Below are positions 6,751-12,254 of a stretch of DNA of 12,254 bases, in pieces. Under the pieces are notes generated by a model that saw only the letters and a list, made by a program, of their open reading frames with translations, was not told the origin of the DNA and searched no databases. Source of the stretch: Pseudomonadota bacterium (lineage in GTDB: Bacteria; Myxococcota_A; Polyangia; Haliangiales; Haliangiaceae); the NCBI GenBank assembly GCA_023430775.1, contig JAEYYY010000687.1, positions 1 through 12,254 of the forward strand. The letters are read 5' to 3'. The translations under genes were made by a program, and so were the position numbers. Position 1 is the stretch's first letter. The number at the start of each line of letters is the position of its first letter.

Positions 6751-7713
6751 GTGAACGTCGACGTCGCACTGTTCGGTGCCGCCGGGTACTCGGGGCTCGA
6801 GCTCGCGAAACTACTCGCGGTGCACCCGCACGTGCGGCTCGCCTGCGCGGCGAGCGATACCCACGCCGGCAAGCTGGTCGAGGAGCTGACGCAGCGCGAT
6901 CACGGCGAGCTCGCGTTCGTCACCACCGAGGCGGCGAAGCAGATCGCGGCGAGCTGTGCGATCGCGCTGCTCGCCGTGCCGCCCGATGCCGCGGTGCAGC
7001 TCGCCGGATCGCTCGGCACCCGGATCGTCGATCTGTCGCACGCCCATCGCGGTACCGCCGGCGTGCCGTACGGCCTGACCTCGCTGTTCGCGCGCGACGT
7101 CGCCGATGCCAGGCTGGTCGCCAACCCGGGTTGCTACGCGACCGCCGTGATCACCGCGGCGGCACCGCTCGTCGCCGAGGGGTTGATCGCCGGAGACCTC
7201 GTGGTCTGCGCGCACTCCGGGGTGACCGGCGCGGGTCGCCAGGCCACCGAGGCGATGTCGCTTGGCGAGCTTTACGGCGAGGTAAAGGCCTACAAGGTGC
7301 TGCGCCACCAGCACGTGCCGGAGATCGAGATGGCGCTCGGCAAGCTGCGCGCGGGCACGCGGGTCACGCTGACCACGCATCTGTTGCCGATCGCGCGCGG
7401 CATCTTCGGCACGCTCACCGTCAACCTGACGCACGACACCTCGACGGGCGGACTCGTCGAGCTCTACCGCCGGACCTACGCGAACGACCCCACGGTCGAG
7501 ATCGCGCGCTCGGCCGAGGAGGTCTCGCTGCGCAAGGTGGTCGGCACCAACCTGGTGATGGTCGGCATCGAGGCGTCCGGTGATCGCGCGGTGATCACCG
7601 TCGCGATCGATAACCTCCTCAAGGGCGCCGCCGGCCAGGCGATCGAGAACATGAACCTGATGCTCGGCCTGCCGCGCACCGCCGGGCTGACTCACCTCGC
7701 GAGGCACCTCTGA
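6751..7713 (+). CDS. argC: N-acetyl-gamma-glutamyl-phosphate reductase
   Basis: Cytoplasmic NADPH-dependent reductase that converts N-acetylglutamyl phosphate to N-acetylglutamate semialdehyde, the third step of acetylated arginine/ornithine synthesis. The 320-residue length is normal for the family. The nucleotide-binding motif GAAGYSG is at residues 9-15. The active-site cysteine is in ANPGCYAT (Cys128). SGVTGAGR is at 156-163, and the H-x-H-x-P-E-I motif (186-192) carries the family's catalytic histidine region. THLLPIARG and the C-terminal signature DNLLKGAAGQAIENMNLM are present. The start is GTG 6751, matching the usual N-terminus before the Rossmann motif, with a likely promoter just upstream. 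The stop TGA overlaps the next ATG by one base (TGATG), coupling translation with the argJ-argB fusion gene. All expected catalytic features are present, so it should be active. Confidence 0.96.
   Translation: MNVDVALFGAAGYSGLELAKLLAVHPHVRLACAASDTHAGKLVEELTQRDHGELAFVTTEAAKQIAASCAIALLAVPPDAAVQLAGSLGTRIVDLSHAHRGTAGVPYGLTSLFARDVADARLVANPGCYATAVITAAAPLVAEGLIAGDLVVCAHSGVTGAGRQATEAMSLGELYGEVKAYKVLRHQHVPEIEMALGKLRAGTRVTLTTHLLPIARGIFGTLTVNLTHDTSTGGLVELYRRTYANDPTVEIARSAEEVSLRKVVGTNLVMVGIEASGDRAVITVAIDNLLKGAAGQAIENMNLMLGLPRTAGLTHLARHL
7701..7704 (+). promoter_or_regulatory. Ribosome-binding site of the argJ-argB fusion gene
   Basis: GAGG inside the last codons of argC, with an 8-base spacer to the ATG at 7713. 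It supports that start and translational coupling through the TGATG overlap. Confidence 0.6.
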
Positions 7714-9671
7714 TGCTGCGCTGGCCGAAAGGCTTCGTGTTCTCCGGCGTCGCCTGCGGGATCAAGCCGCATCGCCCCGACCTCGCACTCGTCGTCTCCG
7801 ATATCGACGCGGCGTGTGCGGGCGCGTTCACCGTCAATCGCGCACGCGCGGCGCCGGTGGTCGATGCCGATGCGCGGCTGCCCGCCGAGAAGATCCGCGC
7901 GATCGTGATCAACAGCGGCAACGCCAACGCGCTGACCGGGCCGGAGGGCCTCGCGGCGGTGTCCACCGTGCTCGCCGCCACCGCGGAGCTGCTCGGCTGC
8001 ACGCCCGCGCAGGTGGTGTCGGCGTCGACGGGCGTCATCGGCATGAAGCTGCCGGAGCACAAGATCGTCGCCGCCCTGCCCCGCTGCGTCACCGAGCTGT
8101 CGCCCGAACCGGATCGCGCGGCCGAGGCGATCATGACCACCGACACCACCAAGAAGCTGGCGTCGCGCGTGATCACGGTCGACGGCACCGAGGTGACGGT
8201 CGCGGCACTGTGCAAGGGCTCGGGCATGATCGCGCCGCAGCTCGCGACCACGATCGCGATCATCGTCACCGATCTCGCGATCGACGCCGACGTGCTCGAC
8301 GACGCGATCGAGGATGCGTCGAAGGCTACGCTGAACCAGCTCACGATCGACGGCGACATGAGCACCAACGACAGCGTGTTCGTGCTCGCCAACGGCCGCG
8401 CCGGCAACCCGAAGATCGTCAAACCCGAGGGCGCCGGCTATCACGCGTTCGCCGTCGCGCTCGGCGATCTGCTCGACGAGCTCGCGCGCGCGATCGCCGC
8501 CGATGGCGAGGGCGCGACCAAGCGGATCGAGACGCTGGTCACCGGCGCACCGAACGAGGAGGTCGCGCGCGACATCGCGAAGAGCATCACCGCCTCGCCG
8601 CTCGTCAAGGCGGCGATGTTCGGCGGCGATCCGAACTGGGGCCGCGTGCTGTCCACCGTCGGTGCGCGGGCGGGCTCGCAGCACTGGGACATCGACCCCG
8701 CGGCGGCGGAGGTCACGATCCAGGGCATCGAGGTCTACGACGGTGCGCCGCAACCATTCGATCGCGTCGCGCTTCGCGCTCGGTTACGCGAGCCCGAGGT
8801 GGTGATCGACGTCGAGCTCCGCGCCGGCGAAGCATCCGCACGCGCGTACGGCTGCGACCTGTCGTACGACTACGTCAAGCTCAACGCCGACTACACGTCG
8901 CTGCTGGTCGAGGCACCCGGGGGCGGTGTGGCCAAGGACGACCGGCTCGGCAACTACAGCCCGTCGTTCAAGCGCGCCTTGCTCGTCGAGGCGCTCGCGT
9001 ACATCGATCGGTTTCGCGGCAAGCGCTGCGTGATCAAGTACGGCGGTGCGGCGCTGACGCGCGATTCGCTGAAGCGCTCGTTCTGCGACGATGTCCTGCT
9101 GCTGCACTCGATCGGCCTGACCCCGGTGGTGGTCACGATCGCCGATGGCCAGGATGGCGAGCTGGTATCGCTGCTCAACAGGAAGCAGCCGCGCGCGGTC
9201 GGCCTCTCGGGCAAGGACGCCGGCACGCTGCGAGCCCGCCGCAAGGACGACGGCAGCGCCGAGCTGGCCGAGGTCAACAAGCTGTTCGTCGAGTCCCTGC
9301 TCGCGCAGAGCTACATCCCGGTGGTGTCGCCGGTCGCGCTCGCGCCCGACGGCGATTGCGTGCTCGACGCCGATGTCGTGGCCGCCGAGCTGGCGTCGGC
9401 GATCGGCGCCGACAAGTTGATCTACCTGTCCAACGTCGCCGGCGTGCTCGACCACGGCGAGCTGGTCAGCGAGCTGACGGCGGCGCAGCTGCGCGCCCGG
9501 CTCGACAACCAGTCGATCGCCGGCGGCATGGCCGGCAAGGCGGCCGCGGTGCTGACCGCGCTCGCGGGCGGCGTGCGCGCGGTCCATCTGATCGACGGCC
9601 GCGCACCGCACAACATGATCGCCGAGCTGTTCACCGACACCGGTGTCGGCACGATCGTGCGACCCGACTAG
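7713..9671 (+). CDS. argJ: ArgJ ornithine acetyltransferase fused to a shortened, atypical ArgB kinase domain
   Basis: One continuous 652-residue frame. Residues 1-398 are a full ArgJ, which moves acetyl from N-acetylornithine to glutamate and in some bacteria also uses acetyl-CoA. Visible ArgJ marks are PKGF at the start, NSGNANALTG, KGSGMIAPQLATT with the autocleavage pair Ala178-Thr179, DGDMSTND, GGDPNWGR, and the C-terminal GCDLSYDYVKLNADYTS. A linker of about 15 residues leads to an ArgB-like (acetylglutamate kinase) domain at about 415-652: FRGK-x-x-V-IKYGGAAL (Lys442), AVGLSGKDAG, VLDADVVA (Asp554), SIAGGMAGK (Lys609), HLIDGRAPH and a GTI ending. Compared with normal ArgB the stretch HGGG...LRVT...GKVNK, about 45 residues, is missing: VVVTIADGQDGELVSLLNRK jumps straight across it. 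The acetylglutamate-contacting glycines and arginine (Gly44 and Arg66 of the E. coli enzyme) are absent, and the Asn158 position is Val550. Kinase activity is therefore doubtful. The ArgJ half should be active. Confidence 0.93.
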   Translation: MLRWPKGFVFSGVACGIKPHRPDLALVVSDIDAACAGAFTVNRARAAPVVDADARLPAEKIRAIVINSGNANALTGPEGLAAVSTVLAATAELLGCTPAQVVSASTGVIGMKLPEHKIVAALPRCVTELSPEPDRAAEAIMTTDTTKKLASRVITVDGTEVTVAALCKGSGMIAPQLATTIAIIVTDLAIDADVLDDAIEDASKATLNQLTIDGDMSTNDSVFVLANGRAGNPKIVKPEGAGYHAFAVALGDLLDELARAIAADGEGATKRIETLVTGAPNEEVARDIAKSITASPLVKAAMFGGDPNWGRVLSTVGARAGSQHWDIDPAAAEVTIQGIEVYDGAPQPFDRVALRARLREPEVVIDVELRAGEASARAYGCDLSYDYVKLNADYTSLLVEAPGGGVAKDDRLGNYSPSFKRALLVEALAYIDRFRGKRCVIKYGGAALTRDSLKRSFCDDVLLLHSIGLTPVVVTIADGQDGELVSLLNRKQPRAVGLSGKDAGTLRARRKDDGSAELAEVNKLFVESLLAQSYIPVVSPVALAPDGDCVLDADVVAAELASAIGADKLIYLSNVAGVLDHGELVSELTAAQLRARLDNQSIAGGMAGKAAAVLTALAGGVRAVHLIDGRAPHNMIAELFTDTGVGTIVRPD

Positions 9672-10537
9672 CTCTTCTTGACCGACGAGTACACGCCATC
9701 CATCGTCGTCGGCGTCGCCTTGTTCTCGGCGACCGAGAACGACTCGGTGGCCGCCGGGAAGGCACCGCTGCGAACGTCGGAGACGTAGTTGCCGATCGCG
9801 GTCTTGATCTTGTCGCCGAGCGTCTCGTAGCGGCGCACGAACCGCGGCTTGAACGTCTCGTCCATGCCGAGCGCGTCGTAGCTGACGAGCACCTGGCCGT
9901 CGCAGTGGACGCCGGCACCGATGCCGATCGTCGGGATCGACAGCGCCTCGGTGATCTCGCGCGCGATGTCCATCGGGATGGCCTCGAGGACCAGCGCGTA
10001 CGCGCCGGCCTCCTCGAGAGTCCGGGCGTCGGACAGCAGCCGCTCGCGGCCGCCGACATCGCGCCCCTGGACCTTGAAGCCGCCGAGCTGGTGGTAGCTC
10101 TGTGGGGTCAGGCCGATATGGCCCATCACCGGGATGCCGGCGTTGACCAGCCGGACCACGAGCTCGGCGTGGACCGCTCCGCCCTCGAGCTTCACCGAGT
10201 GGCAGGCGCCCTCCTTCATCAGCTTGCCGGCGTTGGACACGCCCTGCTCGTACGACGCCTGATACGACATGAACGGCATGTCGCCGACGACGTGAGCCCG
10301 CCGCGCGCCGCGCACGACGGCGCGGCAGTGATAGGCGACCTCCTCGAGGGTGACCGGCAAGGTCGTGTCGTGACCTTGCACGACCATGCCGAGGGAGTCG
10401 CCGACGAGGAGCACGTCGGCTCCAGCTTCATCGAGCAACCTTGCGAACGTGGCGTCGTATGCAGTGAGCATGGCGATCTTCTCGCCTCGCTCCTTCATTT
10501 GACGGAGGGTGTGGATGGTGACCTTGCTGGTCTTCAT
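9668..10537 (-). CDS. panB: 3-methyl-2-oxobutanoate hydroxymethyltransferase (ketopantoate hydroxymethyltransferase)
   Basis: First committed enzyme of pantothenate/coenzyme A synthesis: it transfers a hydroxymethyl group from 5,10-methylenetetrahydrofolate to 3-methyl-2-oxobutanoate to give ketopantoate. It is cytoplasmic, and active enzymes are oligomeric. The length of 289 residues is close to the usual 260-280. Motifs seen: MLTAYDATFARLLDEAGAD, VGDSLGMV (metal Asp47), GDMPFMSY (metal Asp86), SVKLEGG (Lys116, Glu118), GHIGLTPQS, LEAIP (catalytic Glu185) and IGIGAGVHCDGQVLV. The residues corresponding to the metal ligands and the catalytic Glu are all present. The C-terminal tail after about residue 260 (SFSVAENKATPTTMDGVYSS) is a short, apparently lineage-specific extension. 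The start at 10537 is supported by AGGGA with an 8-base spacer. Its TAG shares CTAG (9668-9671) with the TAG of the convergent argJ-argB gene. No other pantothenate gene is in the window. Confidence 0.96.
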   Translation of the reverse strand: MKTSKVTIHTLRQMKERGEKIAMLTAYDATFARLLDEAGADVLLVGDSLGMVVQGHDTTLPVTLEEVAYHCRAVVRGARRAHVVGDMPFMSYQASYEQGVSNAGKLMKEGACHSVKLEGGAVHAELVVRLVNAGIPVMGHIGLTPQSYHQLGGFKVQGRDVGGRERLLSDARTLEEAGAYALVLEAIPMDIAREITEALSIPTIGIGAGVHCDGQVLVSYDALGMDETFKPRFVRRYETLGDKIKTAIGNYVSDVRSGAFPAATESFSVAENKATPTTMDGVYSSVKKS

Positions 10538-10545
10538 CGGGCCCG

Positions 10546-10550
10546 TCCCT
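10546..10550 (-). promoter_or_regulatory. Ribosome-binding site of panB
   Basis: On the minus strand AGGGA stands 8 bases before the ATG at 10537. It is the clearest Shine-Dalgarno in the window and fixes the panB start. It contrasts with the GTG-started plus-strand genes, which lack one. Confidence 0.6.
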
Positions 10551-10640
10551 TTCTGATGCGGTATGCCGTCTACGGGTCGCGCGCCACACCATCGTGGCTA
10601 CGTGCTCGCTGGCTACCTTTCCTGGGTCATACCATCGAAC

Positions 10641-10659
10641 TCCCGATCGGCGATCGGGA
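10641..10659. promoter_or_regulatory. Perfect 19-bp palindrome, candidate operator
   Basis: TCCCGATCG-g-CGATCGGGA has 9-bp arms and a single central base. It lies in the 177-bp gap (10538-10714) between divergent panB and the flavoprotein gene. If the flavoprotein gene starts transcription near 10713, the centre is about -63, a common position for an activator site; relative to panB it is about 113 bp upstream. There is no T-tract, so it is not a terminator. The binding protein is unknown. Each arm contains CGATCG, which is common across the whole window, so chance contributes to the arms. Confidence 0.45.
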
Positions 10660-10700
10660 ATTGCGGCGAGCTTGCGAGGCGGGAAAAACGCGTGATCAAG

Positions 10701-10706
10701 TAAAGT
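10701..10706 (+). promoter_or_regulatory. Candidate -10 hexamer for the flavoprotein gene
   Basis: TAAAGT (4 of 6 to TATAAT) in an A-rich patch (10681-10706), 8 bp before the GTG at 10715. No good -35 is found at 16-18 bp. Like the candidate -10 elements of argC and the kinase gene it lies directly in front of a GTG, which would give an almost leaderless transcript. Confidence 0.3.
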
Positions 10707-10714
10707 GCTGGCGC

Positions 10715-11884
10715 GTGCTCGACATCGCGATCATCGGTGGGGGACCGGCCGGCATCTCGACGGCCCTGCACGTCCAGGCGGTTGCGCCGCACCTGCGGAT
10801 CGCCGTCCTCGAGAAGGCGTGTTACCCGCGTGACAAGATCTGCGCCGGCGGCATCGGCGCGCGCGCATTTCGGATGTTCGAGCGCATCGGGGTCGAGGTC
10901 GACTGTCCGTGCGTGCCGATCGATGCGGTGGCGATGCGGGTCGACGGCCGCGAGGTGGTGGTCGACCTGCCGGGGTGCGGCGCGGTCGTTCGCCGGCTGC
11001 TGTTCGATCACGCGTTCGCCAAGGTCGCGATGGCGCGCGGCATCGACCTTCGACAGGGCTGCGAGGTGCGCGGGCTGGCCGTGCACGGCGATCGCGTCGC
11101 CATCGAGACCCAGGCGGAGACGCTGGAAGCGCGCTGCGTGGTCGGCGCCGATGGCGTCGCCGGCGCGACGCGGCGACTCGCCGGCTTCTTGCGCCCCACC
11201 CTGCGCGCGCAGGTCGTCGAGCTCGATACCGACGCGTCCGCCAAGGATCTGCCGCGCGACACCGTGGTGTTCGACTTCGACGACGTCGCGCTGCGCGGCT
11301 ACGCGTGGGACTTCCCGACGCTGGTCGACGGCCAGCCGCTGATGTGCCGCGGCGTCTACGCGCTCCACGACGGTGAATCGGCGCCGAACCAGGCGCGCGG
11401 CTTTCTCGCCGGCTACCTCGCCGCGCGCGGGCTCGACGTCGCTCGCTACAAGGTCAAGCAGTTCGCCGAGCAAGGCTTCATGCCGGGGGCCGCGATCAGC
11501 AAGCCGCGCGTGCTGCTGGTCGGCGAGGCCGCCGGCATCGACATCGCGACCGGCGAAGGCATCGGCCAGGCGATCGAGTACGGCTCCGTCGCCGCGCCGT
11601 ACCTCGCCGCCGCGCTCGCGCGCGATGACCTCGGCTTCACCGACTGGCGGCACACCGTCGACAAGCACCACCTCGGCATCCAGATGGCGATCCGCCACAC
11701 CTGCTACGAGCACTTCTACGGGCGCCGCCGGCCGACGATCCAGCGGATGATGCCGAAGCTCTCGAAGCTGTTCCGCGTCGGCGTCCAGGACTTCGCCGGG
11801 CAGCCGCTCGACAAGCTCGCGATCGTTCACGGCGCCGGCCAGTTCCTCGCCGCGTATGCGACGCGGCATCGCGTTTCGACATGA
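10715..11884 (+). CDS. FAD-dependent oxidoreductase, geranylgeranyl reductase family
   Basis: A 389-residue flavoprotein of the geranylgeranyl-reductase-like group (relatives reduce isoprenoid double bonds or act as monooxygenases/dehydrogenases). The FAD motif GGGPAG is at residues 8-13, and a conserved acidic residue ends the second strand (AVLEK). The cysteine signature DKICAGGIGARAF (Cys43) matches the family's C-x-G-G segment. GADGVAGATRR is the second FAD motif. GYAWDFP (Tyr196, Trp198, Phe200, Pro201) matches the family's Y-x-W-x-F-P substrate-side motif. VGEAAGIDIATGEGI (269-283) is the third FAD motif, with Glu271 where Asp is usual. No membrane segment is clear. GTG 10715 is chosen because it stands just before the first beta strand (LDIAIIGGG); the longer upstream frame is a shadow of the arg and panB region. 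The stop overlaps the next gene by ATGA. The substrate is unknown; a membrane-lipid or quinone side chain is one possibility. Confidence 0.88.
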   Translation: MLDIAIIGGGPAGISTALHVQAVAPHLRIAVLEKACYPRDKICAGGIGARAFRMFERIGVEVDCPCVPIDAVAMRVDGREVVVDLPGCGAVVRRLLFDHAFAKVAMARGIDLRQGCEVRGLAVHGDRVAIETQAETLEARCVVGADGVAGATRRLAGFLRPTLRAQVVELDTDASAKDLPRDTVVFDFDDVALRGYAWDFPTLVDGQPLMCRGVYALHDGESAPNQARGFLAGYLAARGLDVARYKVKQFAEQGFMPGAAISKPRVLLVGEAAGIDIATGEGIGQAIEYGSVAAPYLAAALARDDLGFTDWRHTVDKHHLGIQMAIRHTCYEHFYGRRRPTIQRMMPKLSKLFRVGVQDFAGQPLDKLAIVHGAGQFLAAYATRHRVST

Positions 11885-12254
11885 CCGAACGTAAAGCGAA
11901 GCAGGTGATCGTCATGCGCAAGGACCTCAACATGCGCAAGGGCAAGATGATCGCGCAGGGTGCGCACGCGTCGATGAAGGTGCTGCTCGATGCGGGCACG
12001 CTCGCCGAGGACGGCTCGTTCGCGTTGACGCCATGGCCGGCGCTCCACGCGTGGCTCGGCGATGCCAGCCATCCCGGCCGGTTCGCGAAGATCTGCGTGT
12101 CGGTGAATTCCGAGGCCGAGCTCGACGACGTGGTCGCGCGGGCGCGTGCGGCGGGCCTACCGTGCGGCCTGATCGTCGACTCCGGCGCCACCGAGTTTCA
12201 CGGCGTGCCGACCAAGACGTGCTGCGCGATCGGTCCGGCGTGGCCCGAGGACAT
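11881..12254 (+). CDS. Peptidyl-tRNA hydrolase, PTH2 family (3' end outside window)
   Basis: 124 codons are visible from ATG 11881. PTH2 enzymes release peptides or N-acyl amino acids from tRNA; they are standard in archaea and eukaryotes and scattered in bacteria, where Pth1 is the usual enzyme. The signature KQVIVMRKDLNMRKGKMIAQ, then GAHASMK, is at the N-terminus, including the lysine of the M-x-KGK motif that is catalytic in the family. FAKICVSVNSEAELDDVVARA follows, then AAGLPCGLIVDSGATEFHG, then VPTKTCCAIGPAW with the family's Asp and Thr residues. A bacterial-type spacer of about 25 residues (LLDAGTLAEDGSFALTPWPA) sits between the first and second blocks. Only a few C-terminal residues should be missing. 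The ATG overlaps the stop of the flavoprotein gene (ATGA), indicating one transcript. No independent Shine-Dalgarno is seen. Confidence 0.92.
   Translation, partial: MTERKAKQVIVMRKDLNMRKGKMIAQGAHASMKVLLDAGTLAEDGSFALTPWPALHAWLGDASHPGRFAKICVSVNSEAELDDVVARARAAGLPCGLIVDSGATEFHGVPTKTCCAIGPAWPED

Noticed and set aside
10596..10616. Direct repeat GGCTAC twice with 15-bp period in the panB/flavoprotein gap
   Set aside because: Only six bases per copy and no further copies, so chance is likely.
10560..10633. GGTATG ... CATACC inverted repeat around the panB upstream region
   Set aside because: Six-base arms over 60 bp apart; no support for a functional structure.
7814..10714. Very long plus-strand frame open before the flavoprotein start
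   Set aside because: This part is Arg-rich shadow translation over argJ-argB and antisense to panB; recognisable protein begins at GTG 10715.

Overview
The window is about 70% G+C and uses many GTG starts. It carries a very long Ser/Thr kinase-ATPase-TPR protein, a PilT-type ATPase and HEAT-repeat, coiled-coil and cysteine-motif proteins beside arginine and pantothenate biosynthesis genes. That mix suggests a myxobacterium (Myxococcota, perhaps a Haliangium/Kofleriaceae-like lineage). This placement is inferred from gene content and composition only.

Layout. (1) 1-439, minus strand: N-terminal part of a HEAT-repeat protein that runs off the left edge. (2) About 515-2071, plus strand: a PilT/GspE-like ATPase with two PilT-N-type domains and altered catalytic boxes. 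(3) 2097-5999, plus strand: a 1300-residue protein made of a Ser/Thr kinase, a degenerate cyclase-like domain, an AAA-type ATPase and TPR repeats. (4) 5996-6619, minus strand: a small membrane protein with a coiled coil and a five-cysteine domain, overlapping the kinase gene tail-to-tail. (5) 6751-7713 and 7713-9671, plus strand: argC followed by an argJ-argB fusion in which the ArgB part lacks about 45 residues and the acetylglutamate-binding positions. (6) 9668-10537, minus strand: panB, again overlapping tail-to-tail. (7) 10715-11884 and 11881 to the right edge, plus strand: a geranylgeranyl-reductase-family flavoprotein overlapping a PTH2-type peptidyl-tRNA hydrolase that is cut by the window end.

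How the genes work together. argC and argJ-argB cover consecutive steps of the acetylated arginine pathway and are translationally coupled (TGATG). The flavoprotein and PTH2 are coupled by ATGA, though no shared function is obvious. The PilT-like protein and the kinase are adjacent on one strand, which may point to a shared signalling or motility role, but the kinase gene may have its own promoter. There are no tRNA, rRNA, CRISPR or insertion-sequence features, and no gene-free stretch over 300 bases. The longest gaps are 6620-6750 and 10538-10714, both between divergent genes.

Most notable: the ArgJ-ArgB fusion with a crippled ArgB domain; the PilT-like ATPase that has lost the Walker B glutamate and the His-box histidine; GTG starts sitting a few bases after -10-like sequences, suggesting leaderless mRNAs; two convergent junctions in which the stop codons share bases; a perfect 19-bp palindrome upstream of the flavoprotein gene; and strong enrichment of CGATCG.
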